DNA of 64,000 bases from Campanula takesimana (lineage: Eukaryota > Streptophyta > Magnoliopsida > Asterales > Campanulaceae). Below are positions 32,031 through 44,232 of the stretch, in pieces. The notes beneath the pieces are model-generated. The model was not told where the DNA came from. It ran no database searches and saw only the letters and a list, made by a program, of their open reading frames with translations. Position 1 is the first letter of the stretch; each line of letters begins with the position of its first letter. The DNA lies in contig JAOWBW010001593.1 of assembly GCA_026119855.1 (NCBI GenBank), forward strand, positions 124,001 through 188,000, read 5' to 3'. The translations under genes and the position numbers were made by a program.

Positions 32031-35000
32031 TCAGGAAAATAGCGCGGGGTATGCTTCTCGCATTTCGCTCTCGAGCTCCCACGTAGCTTCTCTTTCTGTA
32101 TGATTGCTCCACTGCACCTTCACATAAGGAATCACCCTTCTCCTCAAGATTTGATCCTTCCGATCTACAATCTTTATGGGTTCCTCGTCGTAGCTCAAAT
32201 CAGCACGAACCCTTAGTTGTTTATACTCGATCACATGACTCGGATCAGGGATATACTTCCTTAGCATCGACACATGAAATATGTTGTGCACTCCAGCTAA
32301 CACAGGCGGTAAAGCTAACTTGTAAGCTACCATTCCAACTCTTTCTAAAATTTCAAATGGTCCGACGTACCTCGGGCTTAACTTCCCTCGAATACCGAAC
32401 CTCATAACTCCCTTTGTTGGCGATATCTTCAGGAATACATGGTCGCCCAGTTGAAATTCCAAATCACGTCTCCGACGATCGGCATACGACTTCTGTCGAC
32501 TTTGTGCGGTCAACAACCACTTCCGAATTTGTTGCACTTTATCCGCGGTTACTTGAACAAGTTCCGGTCCAGTTAGTTTCCTCTCACCGACTTCATCCCA
32601 GCAAGTTGGCGATCTACACTTTCTCCCATATAATGCTTCGTACGGAGCCATACCGATACTAGCATGATAACTATTGTTATACGCAAATTCTACTAGCGTC
32701 AGATGTTCATCCCATGTCCCTTGCCAATCTAATGAAGTAGCTCTCAGCATATCTTCTAGCGTCTGAATAGTCCTTTCTGACTGGCCATCCGTCTGTGGGT
32801 GAAAAGCGGTACTCATTGCCAACTCCGTACCCAATGCTTGTTGTAGACTCTTCCAGAATTTTGATGTAAACCTCGCATCTCGATCAGATACTATCGAGAC
32901 AGGTATCCCATGCAGTCTCACAATTTCATCAATGTACAACTTGGCCAATTTCTCTAACTAATCATTCACCTTAATCGCTAGAAAGTGAGCCGACTTCGTA
33001 AGTCTATCTACAATAACCCAAATGCATTGTAGCCTCTTAACGTCCTTGGTAACCCTACTACCAAATCCATAGCTATATGCTCCCACTTCCACTCAGGAAT
33101 AGGTAATGGCTGTAGTAATCCTGCCGATCTCTGGTGTTCACTTTTCATTTGTTGACACACCAAACAATTTGATACAAACTCGGCTATATCTCCTTTCATA
33201 ATGTTCCACCAGAACGACTCTCTCAAGTTTCTATACATCTTCGTACTCCCAGGATGTACGGAGAATCTCGAACACTGAGCTTCCTTCAAAAATCTCGCTC
33301 ATAATATCCTCATTATCTGGCACCCATACCCTAGATTGGTACCTCATGATTCCATCTTCTCCCACGCGAAAGTCTTTTTCCTTCCCTTTAGCGATACTCT
33401 CACGCACTTTCATTACTTCTTCGTCAATCCCTTGTGCTTCTTTAATTCTAACCATAAGCGTTGGCTGAGCACTCATTTGGGCTAAATATCCCTTAACTCG
33501 CACTTCCATGCTCGAAATTTCTATGCGGTTCCACGCACTTTCCTCCTTAGAAATCAATGCCGCTAACGTTCCGCGGTTCTTCCTACTCAACGCATCTGCC
33601 ACCGTATTGGCTTTCCCAGGGTGGTACAAATCGTACAATCCTAATCTTTTAATAACTCCAACCATCTTCTTTGCCTCATATCAAGCTCCTTCTGGGGGAA
33701 TATGTACTTAAGACTCTTATAATCCGTATAAATCTTACATGTCGCCCCATACAAGTAGTGTCTCCATACCTTCAAAGCGAACACCACTGCAGCTAACTCT
33801 AGATCATGGGTTGGATAATTCTTCTCATGGTTCTTTAATTGCCTAGATGCATAAGCTATAACCTTATCATTTTGCATCAACACGCAGCCTAGTCCTTTAA
33901 GCGAGGCATCACTTTATATCACAAATTCATCCGTTCCTGATGGTAACGCAAGGACTGGTGCAGACACCAATCGTTGCTTCAATTCCTTAAAACTCTTTTC
34001 ACACTCCTCAGACCAAACAACTTGGCTCCTTTCTGAGTTAATCTCGTTAATGGCACTGACAACTTCGAGAAACCTTCTACGAATATCCTATAGTAGCTAG
34101 CCAAACCTAAGAAACTTCTTATCTCACTTACCGAAATTGGTTATTCCCAATCCACAATAGCTTCTATCTTTGTTGGATCCATGGAAATCCCATCCTTTGA
34201 CACCACATGCCCTAAGAATGCCACCCTCTCCAACCAAAAATCACATTTCTTGAACTTAGCATATAACTTTTGCTCTCTTAAGTTTTGCAGTACTAACTTC
34301 AAATGCTCCTCATGTTCTTCTTGGTTTTCGAATATACCAAAATGTCATCAATGAATACAATTACGCACTTGTCTAAGAACTCTTGAAATATTCTATTCAT
34401 AAGTTCCATAAACGCTACCGGTGCGTTAGTCAATCCAAACGGCATCACTACACTCATAATGACCATACCTTGTTCTAAGGCTGTCTTAGCTATACCATTC
34501 TTCTTCGCTCTTAGTTGATGATAACTAGACCTCAAGTCTATCTTCGAGAAATAATACGCTCCACGAAGTTGATCAAACAAATCATCTATTCTTGGCAACG
34601 GGTATTGATTCCTTATCGTCCCGCGGTTCAATTCACGATAGTCGATACATAACCTCATCGACCCATCCTTCTTCACAACAACAACACCGGTGCACCCCAT
34701 AGTGATACACTCGGTCTAATCAAACTCTTTTCCAACACTCTTGCAGTTGCTCCTTTAATTCTTCAATTCTGACGGAGCCATTCTATATGACGCCTTCGAT
34801 ATTGGTGAAGTCTCCGGTACCAAATCGATAGAAAATTCTACTTCTTTTTATGGAGGTATTCAAATCCTCAGGAAACACGTCCTTGAAATCTCTAATCATA
34901 GAAAGTGATTCTACGGTTACTTCCTTTTTGCGCGTATCACTAATGTATGCCGAGAATCCTTCACATCCTTTCTTTAAAAGCTTACGAGCCTTCATTACCG

Positions 35001-35461
35001 ATATAAGGTTCGATCGGGTTCTAGGTTTCGTTTCTTGAGAACATCACTCTTCTCTAGATAGTAATCTAAAGTGGGCTTCTTCTTTAAAACAATCCACATG
35101 GGCATGGTATGCAGCCAACTAGTCCATTCCCAAGATTACATCAAATTCTTCGATGTCTTAAACTAATGATATCAACCTCAAGTTCTTTCTCGTCCAATTT
35201 CAAAGGACACTTCTTATATATAGACGTAATAGGGATCGATTATCTAGTTTGAATATCTATAACTAAAGAATCCTCTAACGTCTCAGGAATTAAATTCATA
35301 TTCTTAACCAAGCAATCATTGGCACTTCTCATCAGAACCTTGCCCTTTGGCGTCGTTCTTATTATCATCATTTCTATTGCCGTAGCCTTTACTCTGGTAC
35401 TTACTTGTACTACCTTCCTTTTCACGATCGTCAGTAGCCTTACTTTAGATTCAATCGACAC
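32031..35461 (-). pseudogene. degenerate chromovirus Gag-Pol
   Basis: Pieces in several frames on the minus strand follow Gypsy order. They are a gag/protease linker (35240-35461, weak), a protease-RT linker (34783-34995), reverse transcriptase with FIDDILVYS (34299-34700), RNase H (33641-33883), an RNase H/integrase zinc module (33008-33665), and integrase core plus chromodomain tail (32031-32948). The last piece is 305 codons long and is clearly homologous to the Tekay element at 15557-20035 (YGRKCRSP, GPFEI, NIFHVSMLRKYI). Frameshifts and stops break every junction, so it is dead. The 5' end runs into the assembly gap. Confidence 0.85.
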
Positions 35462-35895
35462 TTTCTCAGTTGACTCTTCTTCTCTTTTCGCTTACTGCGA
35501 TAACTATCAGATTCTTTCTCCACTATCCTTGTCCTATCCAACACTTGATCCTAGGTTGGTAGTATTAATGGAGTGATTCTATATCGGATTCGGTTGCTCA
35601 AACCATCTTCAAATTCTCGAGCCTTTTACGCTTCATCATCGAGAGCGTTAGGGTAAATTCTAGCAATTCAGTGAATCTAGCACCATAGTCGTTCGCCATC
35701 ATACTTCCTTGAGTTAGCATCATAACTCAGCCACTCTGGCATTTTCGAACACTTACCGGATAATATGATATTATCATTAGTTATCATGAATACAAGACTT
35801 TTTCACGCATTCTCATACTATAGCTCGTCTCTACAGTCTAACATTCAATTTATAGATCATTCACTAGACCACTGGTCGTTTCAACAGACCATCAC
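35462..35895 (-). other. decayed 5' part of chromovirus before gap
   Basis: By position this should be the chromovirus gag on the minus strand, but frames are too broken to recognise domains. It ends at the gap. Confidence 0.35.
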
Positions 35896-35995
35896 NNNNN
35901 NNNNNNNNNNNNNNNNNNNNNNNNNNNNNNNNNNNNNNNNNNNNNNNNNNNNNNNNNNNNNNNNNNNNNNNNNNNNNNNNNNNNNNNNNNNNNNN
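35896..35995. other. assembly gap (100 N)
   Basis: Exactly 100 N, the conventional size for a gap of unknown length. The flanking sequences need not be truly adjacent. Confidence 0.98.
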
Positions 35996-36059
35996 GTGGG
36001 GTTGGAGGTGGAGTGGGTAGGGTGGGGTTGTATGGGGAGTTGGGTGTGTGAGTGAGGGA

Positions 36060-36240
36060 GTTAACATTTTCCGTAAAATGACTTACCGAGGAGAAATCCG
36101 TAAGTTGTGTTACGGAAAATCTAGCTTATTTCCATTGACCGTAAAATATTTTACATTGACTTTTTTTCCCATTTGGTTACCAAACACCGGAAAACATGTA
36201 AAACATTTTCCGTAAAATATTTTACGGTGAAACAAATGGA
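36060..36240. mobile_element. right half of a TIR element or MITE
   Basis: Contains repeated TTTTCCGTAAAAT and GTAAAATATTTTAC motifs and ends GTGAAACAAATGGAGCC beside TTA. Its complement GGCTCCATTTGTTTCAC is a typical plant TIR. The left end is not seen and may lie in or beyond the gap. It truncates the left LTR of the next element. Confidence 0.5.
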
Positions 36241-37849
36241 GCCTTAGGTAGGTGATAATATCATGTTTAGAAGTAGATTTATGATATATTTTGATGTTTT
36301 TGAGTTGTAATAAGTTACCATATAGATTAGGGTTATTTTTAGAAGTAGTTGACTTGATTTCCAAGTCTTAGGAGCCTTAAAATAGGACTTTTTGTAATTC
36401 CGAAAATTAGTTGATTTAAAGAGATTTTTATTGAATAAACTTGAGAGTTTATTTATTCTTCCTAAAAGTTGATTAAATTCCTTTTGGATGCCAAATATTC
36501 GGTAATCGTGCGCAATTCAACGAAATTTTAAGATCTCGATCACCGGTAATCGTGCGCGATTCAACAGTGTTTGATACTATTATTCCGGTATTGTTGTGAC
36601 AATCAACGGATTAATAGTGTTTTATCCCTTTTATTCCTTCCGCTACTACATCATTTGGTATTCAGAGCCGAAACCAGGGAATTTTTTTAGGTTGAGGTAG
36701 TTTGTTATCAATTTTTATTTTTATTTATTCCAAAAAGAAATACATAAAATATTTGATCTATCATCACTTTTCATTGAATTTCCAAGTTCTGATCAATTTG
36801 TTGATTGGTCAAAAACCTCCAGTTTTTTATCAATGTAATTATAAGATTTGTCAATTAATGTCATCACAGTCGATTGATTCGAAAACAATTGGCTTTGAAG
36901 TCCCACAAGATGACTTGATATAGAATTTTGAAGCTTTCAATTTTTTTCATTTGTATGAAGATCCGTTTGATGTCTATATCTTCCGTTCATCAGTTTCATG
37001 GATTGTTCAGAAATTAATTATCAATCACTTCGTATCAACTCAATGGAGTGGCTGGATGGATATTTCGATGAAGGCAATAAAGTTTAAAGTTTACCACGGG
37101 CTCGGAGTTCATTTTGAAGACGTATTTACTGCATTACTCAAAATTCGAGGACGAATTTTCTTCAAGCGGGGGAGAATGATGGAGATCGATGATAAATATA
37201 ATTTTTATTTTAATTATTTGTTAATTTATTATTATTTTCGGATATATACTTGAGTTGGTTTTGGGGGAAACTAGTTCCTCCATAAATTTTAAAAAGTCTA
37301 CTTTTTAACCCTTAAACCTTAAACACTAAACCCTAAATTCTAAACCATAAACCTTAAACCCTAAACATTAACCCCTATAAAAACATGACTTTTTATAACT
37401 TAAGAAACTAGTTTCCCACAATATTTTCTCTTTATACTTAGGTAGGTGATAATATCATGTTTAGAAGTAGTTTTATGATATATTTTGATGTTTTTGAGTT
37501 GTAATAGGTTACGATATAGATTTGGGTTATTTTTAGAAGTAGTTGACTTGATTTCCAAGTCTTAGGAGCCTTATAAAAATAGGTCTTTTTGTAATTCTGA
37601 TAATTAGTTGATTTATTGAGATTTTTATTAAATAAACTTGAGAGTTTATTTCTTCTTCCTAAAAGTTGATTAAATTCTTTTTGGATGCCAAATATTCGGT
37701 AATCGTGCGCGATTCAACGAAATTTGAAGATCTCTCACCGGTAATCGTACGCGATTCAACAGTGTTTGATACTATTATTCCGGTATTGTTGTGACAATCA
37801 ACGGATTAATATTGTTTTTATCCCTTTTATTCCTTCCGCTGCTACATCA
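36241..37849 (+). mobile_element. short non-autonomous LTR retrotransposon
   Basis: A truncated left LTR (36241-36653) and a longer right LTR (37177-37849, TGATGGAG...TACATCA) share high identity. The primer-site-like TGGTATTCAGAGCC lies 2 bp after the left LTR. GAGGACGAATTTTC plus a tract AAGCGGGGGAGAA (37164-37176) precedes the right LTR, a common 3' end in plant LTR elements. The 523-bp interior has no recognisable retroviral domain. The right LTR carries a Mutator-like MITE (37252-37430) absent from the left one. Confidence 0.7.
37252..37430. mobile_element. telomere-like-repeat MITE, copy 1
   Basis: Termini GAGTTGGTTTTGGGGGAAAC and the near-complement ending in TTTTCTC, with duplication TATATACTT / TTTATACTT (8 of 9 bases) at 37243-37251 and 37431-37439. 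The central region consists of degenerate CCCTAAA / CCTTAAA / CATAAAC units. 9-bp duplications suggest the Mutator superfamily. Related copies are at 41363 and 46411. Confidence 0.7.
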
Positions 37850-39272
37850 CTAACCCAAGCGGGAAAAAGTGATGAATCTTGATTCGGACGCCAATTAGGA
37901 GTCCAACTTGTAACACGCATGGGAAATCGGCCAACAAATCAATGACCTTTCACCCATAATCGATTGAAATCTCCCTCATGTGTAAGGCGAATCATAATAT
38001 GTTTAGAGTCAGTTTGACCTAGAGTAAAAAAATTAGCAATTTTTACTACTTTTACCATTTGGGTATTTCTCAAATACGGAGTATACTCCAAATTACAGAC
38101 AATAAGTTAGTTTCTTGAATCAGATCTTAAAACAGAAGAAAGACCTATATGGTGTTTCTGATAATTAGTTGATTTATTGAGATTTTATTGAATAAACTTG
38201 AGAGTTTATTTCTTCTTCCTAAAAGTTGATTAAATTCTTTTTGGATGCCAAATATTCGGTAATCGTGCGCGATTCAACGAAATTTGAAGATCTCTCACTG
38301 GTAATCATGCGCGATTCAGCAGTGTTTGATACTATTATTCCGGTATTGTTGTGACAATCAACGGATTAATATTGTTTTATCCCTTTTATTCCTTCCGCTG
38401 CTACATCACTAACCCAAGCGGGAAAAAGTGATGAATCTTGATTCGGACGCCAATTAGGAGTCCAACTTGTAACACGCATGGGAAATCGGCCAACAAATCA
38501 ATGACCTTTCACCCATAATCGATTGAAATCTCCCTCATGTGTAAGGTGAATCATAATATGTTTAGAGTCAGTTTGACCTAGAGTAAAAAAATTAGCAATT
38601 TTACTACTTTTACCATTTGGGTATTTCTCAAATACGGAGTATACTCCAAATTACAGACAATAAGTTAGTTTCTTGAATCAGATCTTAAAACAGAAGAAAG
38701 ACCTATATGGTGTTTCTGATAATTAGTTGATTTATTGAGATTTTTATTGAATAAACTTAAGAGTTTATTTCTTCTTCCTAAAAGTTGATTAAATTCTTTT
38801 TGGATGCCAAATATTCGGTAATCGTGCGCGATTCAACGAAATTTGAAGATCTCTCATTGGTAATCGTGCGCGATTCAACAGTGTTTGATACTATTATTCC
38901 GGTATTGTTGTGACAATCAACGAATTAATATTGTTTTATCCCTTTTATTCCTTCCGCTGCTACGTCACTAACCCAAGCGGGAAAAAGTGATGAATCTTGA
39001 TTCGGACGCCAATTAGGAGTCCAACTTGTAACACGCATGGGAAATCGGCCAACAAATCAATGACCTTTCACCCATAATCGATTGAAATCTCCCTCATGTG
39101 TAAGGCGAATCATAATATGTTTAGAGTCAGTTTGACCTAGAGTAAAAAAATTAGCAATTTTTACTACTTTTACCATTTGGGTATTTCTCAAATACGGAGT
39201 ATACTCCAAATTACAGACAATAAGTTAGTTTCTTGAATTAGATCTTAAAACAGAAGAAAGACCTATATGGTG
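37596..39272. repeat. about 559-bp tandem triplication of LTR end plus flank
   Basis: Three direct units of about 559 bp. Each consists of the 3' 250 bp of the LTR above (GATAATTAGTTG...TACATCA) followed by about 305 bp of downstream flank (CTAACCCAAGCGGG...GTGTTTCT). The flank starts at 37850, 38409 and 38968. TTCTGA occurs at both unit borders, suggesting duplication through microhomology. Units differ at only a few positions. Confidence 0.85.
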
Positions 39273-39286
39273 TTTCTGAAAGACTT

Positions 39287-39440
39287 ACGCAACTGCCGCC
39301 AATTACAGTTACAAAGGCTAATTTTGTCAAATAACAAATTCGCCGGTGAGATTCCGATATGAATATTCCCGGAGCTGGCTTACGCTAACCAGCTTGACCT
39401 TTCGTCAAATTCCCTCAACAGTTGTCTCATATTAAGTTAG
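39287..39440 (+). pseudogene. LRR receptor-kinase fragment (ZAR1-like)
   Basis: About 50 codons read NCRQLQ...RLILSNNKFAGEIP...QLDLSSNSLNS, two leucine-rich repeats of the kind seen in the inactive/ZAR1-like LRR-RLK group, with an in-frame stop after EIPI. No kinase domain follows. It is the flank just beyond the tandem triplication, so the LTR element may have inserted near an old copy of such a gene. Confidence 0.55.
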
Positions 39441-39777
39441 TTCAAGAGTTATTCATTGTTTTAGGACTTTAAGTTTTATTTCTTACACTTTTACATTCTA
39501 TATGGAGTGTATCAGTGTCTCATTATAATTTTAACGAATGTAAATAAAGTGGTATCAAAATTTTCAAAATCACAAGTACGCAAGTCACATTTGATGTTTC
39601 CAAAGTTCGCAAGTCAAATTGATAAAAACTGATAATACGCGTGTCAATTTTGCGATAAACTCCTACTTATTCAATGTTCTGCGCATTTTGTGACAAATTT
39701 TGTTTGGGATGATGAACCTCTTGTGGAGTGTTTAATCTTTATTAATGTAAGTTTGTGTGTTTGCCTAAAAAAAAATA

Positions 39778-40254
39778 TACTCCATTCATCTCAAAACAAA
39801 CACTCCCTCTGTCACATACTTATCGCTACTTATTTTCATTTTGGGCGTCCTATACTTATTGATACTTACCCAAAATGTTCATTTTTCTCTCTCCTATCCA
39901 CCAACTTATTTTCTCTCTCCTACCCATTCACAATACTTACCCATTCACAATACTTATTTTTTCAACATATTTTCTTAACCCACGTGCACTCTCATTTGGT
40001 AGCTATAAGTATGAGACGGAGGGAGTACTCATATACTTTTGAGAACGGAAATTAAGGAAATGTGTTGGAAAAGTAAGTGTTGTGAGTTAGAATGAAAGAG
40101 AAAGTAAGGTAGGGAATAATAAGCGGATAGTTGTTGTGAGTGAGAAGAAGAGAGAAAGTGAAGGGATTTTTTTTTTCCTTTTTGAATAAGTGATACTTTT
40201 AATAGAATACTCAAAATGACAAAATGAGTATTTTATTTTGGGACTGACGGAGTA
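39778..40254. mobile_element. Stowaway-like MITE with a second one nested
   Basis: Outer ends TACTCCATTCATCTCAAAAC and ...TTTTGGGACTGACGGAGTA. An inner element (39802-40026) has ACTCCCTCTGTCACATAC and ...TATGAGACGGAGGGAGT. Both have AT-rich interiors with CTCTCTCCTA-type motifs common to this superfamily. Confidence 0.75.
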
Positions 40255-41362
40255 AATATTTATTCAATAATTCAGTAAAAAAACATTTATCCAATAATGA
40301 AAATCATCTCCTAAACCTGATAGAGACATTTCATCCAAAGGGTTATGATCTTTGATTTGAAGGGACATGTTCCTCTACTGTTGCACCCCACATTTAGTCA
40401 GGCAAATATGGGCCACGTCACTCCTCCATCAACGTCCGTAGATCTTTGGCTTGTTAGGATTGCCTGTATGTACAATCAATCCACTAACATATCTGTCTCC
40501 ACCGTACACGTGCCCTATCCCTAGTGATCATGACAATTCTGGGTCCCACCCCAATTTGTTTTAAGGTTATCTATTGTCATTTTCGTCTTCCAGTGTTTCG
40601 CACAAATGCAGAACATAGAGGCAAGCAGTCACAATCTCATTTTCTCTTATCCAATGAGGGATAATGTTAAATGCTTTTTTTTTTAAAGCAAATGACAAAT
40701 TCATTTCATTCACAATGCTTAAAAAGACGGCACTCCACAAAAACCGGATGCTCATTCCGAATATCAATAGTAGTTTAATGTTCAAACATACAACAATGAA
40801 TCTTCCAATCTAAATCTTGAGATGTTCGGATTCCATTCCAAGCAAAACTTGAAAACTTCCTCAGTCTGGCATTCTAGTAATCCCTCGCCGGATAAGATTT
40901 TTCGCTGAGCACTCGTTATACTGAAGAATCCGGGTGGATGAGAAAACGCCTATCAGACATCCTAAAACTATGAAACATCCACGTGTGGAAAGAACAATCA
41001 GATCCACATCATTGGGAAAGAATTGGAGATTCGTCACATTTGTTTGATAAAAAAACAACAGACAAACAAACGAAAAAAACATAGGCTCTCAACAAATGAG
41101 ATAAATACAGGGCTCTCAACAAATGAGAGAAATTCAAAGCTCTCAACAAATGAGAGAAATTGATTATAAGATAAAATTAAAAAACTCAACAAAACAAAAA
41201 TTTGTAATTTCAATAGATTGAGATTACAAAAATTTGTGTTGTTGGAAAACTAATACAACAAAAGTTAACAAACAGAAGATGAAAAAAGGAGAAAGTTAAT
41301 GACAAATAGAAGTTGACTTGGTGAAGAAAATTAATGTTAAATGTTAACACCGATTTTCCATC
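40255..41362. other. intergenic, possible LINE remnant and minisatellite
   Basis: No gene is recognised. A T-run (40673-40684) followed by AAAGCAAATGACAAATTCATT reads on the minus strand like a retroposon 3' end with poly(A). At 41085-41160 three 27-bp direct copies of GCTCTCAACAAATGAGA occur. Confidence 0.4.
41085..41160. repeat. 27-bp minisatellite, three copies
   Basis: GCTCTCAACAAATGAGA starts at 41085, 41112 and 41139, each followed by an AAAT/ATAAAT spacer. The unit itself contains the short inverted pair CTCTCA / TGAGAG. Confidence 0.8.
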
Positions 41363-41536
41363 GAGTTGGTTTTTGGGGGAAATTAGTTCCTCTATAAGTT
41401 ATAAAAAGTCCATTTTTTTACCCTTAACACTTAAACCCTATACCCTAAATCATAAACCCTAAACCTTAAACCTTAATCCCTATAAAAATGATTTTTTATA
41501 ACTTATGGAGAAACTAGTTTCCCCCAAAATTTTCTC
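41363..41536. mobile_element. telomere-like-repeat MITE, copy 2
   Basis: Same family as 37252-37430: GAGTTGGTTTTTGGGGGAAA at one end, CCCCCAAAATTTTCTC at the other, with a centre of CCCTAAA-like units (ACCCTATACCCTAAATC). No clear target duplication. Confidence 0.65.
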
Positions 41537-41565
41537 TAATTACAAGTCATTATCAAACTAAATGA

Positions 41566-41841
41566 TACTCCTCCGTCCCAGAGTAAGAGTCCTACTTTCC
41601 ATTTTGGTACGTCCCAAAGTGAGTCCTATTTCTAAAATAGCAAAGAATCTTTACTATTCACCCCACTCATTCTCTCTCCTATTTTACTTTTATACTCACA
41701 ACACCAATCAATTCACTATTCTCTCCCACTCATTATCTCCCCTACTTTACTTTTACACTCACAATATTTACATCACTTCCAATATTTATTAATAAGCGTG
41801 CAAATGAGGGGTAGGACTCTTACTCCGGGACGGATGGAGTA
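41566..41841. mobile_element. Stowaway-like MITE
   Basis: TACTCCTCCGTCCCAGAGTA at the start and ACTCCGGGACGGATGGAGTA at the end, 276 bp, inverted over at least 25 bp. Confidence 0.8.
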
Positions 41842-42328
41842 TTTTATTTGCAAGTCTTGTCGTAAGTGTTTCGTTTTTAATTCAATATTTTTTTGAGAAA
41901 AGTGTAGATGTTTGTAACCACTAATATTGTGTTTACATTTACAAAATTAACTTAATATTCGTTTTAATTAAATGTCTAACCAATAACAAAGGAATACATA
42001 TTTTATGATAGTTCTCATCAAAGTATCACACTTGAACAAAATTGGGTGAGAATACCCAATATTGATTAGTAAGTTTCTCACTTCCATTGATTATAATGAG
42101 TGTTGCATTTTTTTTTAATAATTCAAATAAGAGTTATGTTTTAAAATAAAAAATAAAAAATAAAAATCATACAACTTTATTATAATATAAAAAATGTGTA
42201 AATAAATAAAAAATATAGTTTCAAAATTATAATATGTCGATTGTAATACTTATTATGATATCGGAAGCGTAATTATGCATTGATGTAGAAAAAATTTATA
42301 TCCTCCCCTACGGAAAAAACTTCAATAG

Positions 42329-42593
42329 TACTACCTCTGTCCCTAAATGAGTGTCTAAATTTTATTTTAAGGGACATCTGAAAATGTTAACTTTTTGTAC
42401 ACTTTGGTGGCAAAGATTCATATATAACCTTGTAATCTCCTTTCTAACCATTTAGTTTTGCACGTGTAAAAAGACCGGTGAAAAAAAATTCGAAAAAAAA
42501 AACATTTGGGGACAAAGTTATGCTAAAAAAAGACACTCATTTTGGGACAAACATTTCTTAAAAATGGACACTCATTTAGGGACAGAGGGAGTA
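42329..42593. mobile_element. Stowaway-like MITE
   Basis: TACTACCTCTGTCCCTAAAT and its complement ending GGGACAGAGGGAGTA, 265 bp. The long arms include AAATGAGTGTCTAAATTT and its complement. Confidence 0.8.
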
Positions 42594-43576
42594 GTTATAT
42601 TGTTGATTCAACCACTATTAGATCTTCAAATCTCTATCAAGCCAAAATAAATTTGGTGGTTAAATATTTTAATCATGATATTACTTTGTTTATGCAACCG
42701 TTACGGAATTTCATCCATATGCAGATGTATCAACTTTTTTTGTCACTAGAAACGCAATAATTTAACACATATAAAAATAAACTAAATAAATAAATAAGAG
42801 CCCTTCTATCTTAATTAGCTAGCTAAAACTGAAAATGAAAGAATAAAAGTCAATCTCTACTACAGATTACAACATACTTATATTTAAGCACATGCTCCAA
42901 AAGGAAAATGAGTAGTATAAGTTTCAGCAGTGAGTAACCTACCAATGCTTTAATATTTTTATCTTAGTCCAAAAATACATCTTTATTATGTATTTATCAA
43001 TAATAATAAATTATCATTTTGGATATAAGAAGCATTATATACATATATGCCACTCGTCTCAAAATCAACTCCGTATTCAATTTTTTTTTCAAACATTTAG
43101 TTTTGCATGTAGAAAAAGATTAGTGAAAAAGAATTGAAAAAAAAAAATTAGAGACAAAGTTATTTTCGAAAAAGACATTTATTTTGAGTCAAAAATTACT
43201 TGAAAATGAACATTTATCTAAGGACAGAATAATAAAGTTTTTTTTTTTTTGAAAAGTTAAATTAATTAGAATAATGAGATTAATTAAGCTCTCTTTTTAG
43301 TTAGAAGGGGGTGAGAAGTAAAAAGGAGACATGTCAGTCAGTCTGTCACCATCTTAATTAGTATAATCTGTCACTAAAGTTCTTCTGTTTAATCTGTCAT
43401 TAAAGTTATGTCCTTATTTTAATCAACATACCTTAAACACCAATTAAGCAAGCCAAGTGGGTATGGGACCCTCTCCTTTTTCAGATATGCACCTTTTAGA
43501 CACCCCCAAATCTCATGAATATGAAATTATTGCAATGTTTATATCTCATACCGCAAATCCGCCTCATAATCAAGGC
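42594..43576. other. AT-rich intergenic, no gene seen
   Basis: No coding or RNA gene is recognised. Fragments near 43045-43230 resemble decayed MITE arms. Confidence 0.5.
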
Positions 43577-44083
43577 TACTCCCTCCGTCTCATTTTAAGA
43601 GTCAAAAATTTCTTAAAAATGCGTTTCATTTTAAAAGTTAAAATCCTAAAATGGAAAGTGGGTCCTACATGTCATACTCATAACAATTACTCCCTCCGGT
43701 CCAAAATAACTGTCACTTTTGAGCCAAAATTTTGGTCCAAAATAACTGTCACTTTTGAGCTAAATGTCCTTCTTACCCTTGCCTTGAAACTTGTTTTGCT
43801 TTATTAATTGTCTTAGTTGTGAGACATTAGTGTAGTAATTATGCATATTTAATAGGGGTAAAGTTGACACTTTTATCACTAAATCATGATATTAATTGCT
43901 TTCCTTAAGAATTGTGCAAAAGCAAAAAAAGACAGTTATTTTGGACCGGAGGGAGTATCCACTAACTCTTCTCTACCCCACTTTCTCCCTCCTATCCAAC
44001 TATCAACACTCACAACACATCATATTTTTCTTAATTCTTGAACCCACCTATTTTTTTACTCTTAAAATGGGACGGGGTGAGTA
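43577..44083. mobile_element. Stowaway-like MITE with nested MITE
   Basis: Outer ends TACTCCCTCCGTCTCATTTT and ...AAAATGGGACGGGGTGAGTA. A second element (43688-43957) with TACTCCCTCCGGTCCAAAAT and ...ATTTTGGACCGGAGGGAGTA is inserted in its left arm. Confidence 0.85.
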
Positions 44084-44232
44084 TTTATTTATATTTTTGA
44101 ATGTTTTATAACAAAAATTAATTTAAAATAAATATTTATAAATATTTTTAATTCAATTGAGCTTATTTGTTAATTCAGAATTACAATCCACTAACCATTC
44201 TCTATCCCATATTTTCTTTCTTTATATTCACT

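Noticed and set aside
37310..37370. Interstitial telomere or ancestral chromosome-fusion site
   Set aside because: The CCCTAAA-like units are few, degenerate and confined to a small inverted-repeat element that recurs twice more in the window.
37596..39272. CRISPR-like or centromeric satellite array
   Set aside because: Only three 559-bp units, each visibly an LTR end plus flank. No short spacers and no longer array.
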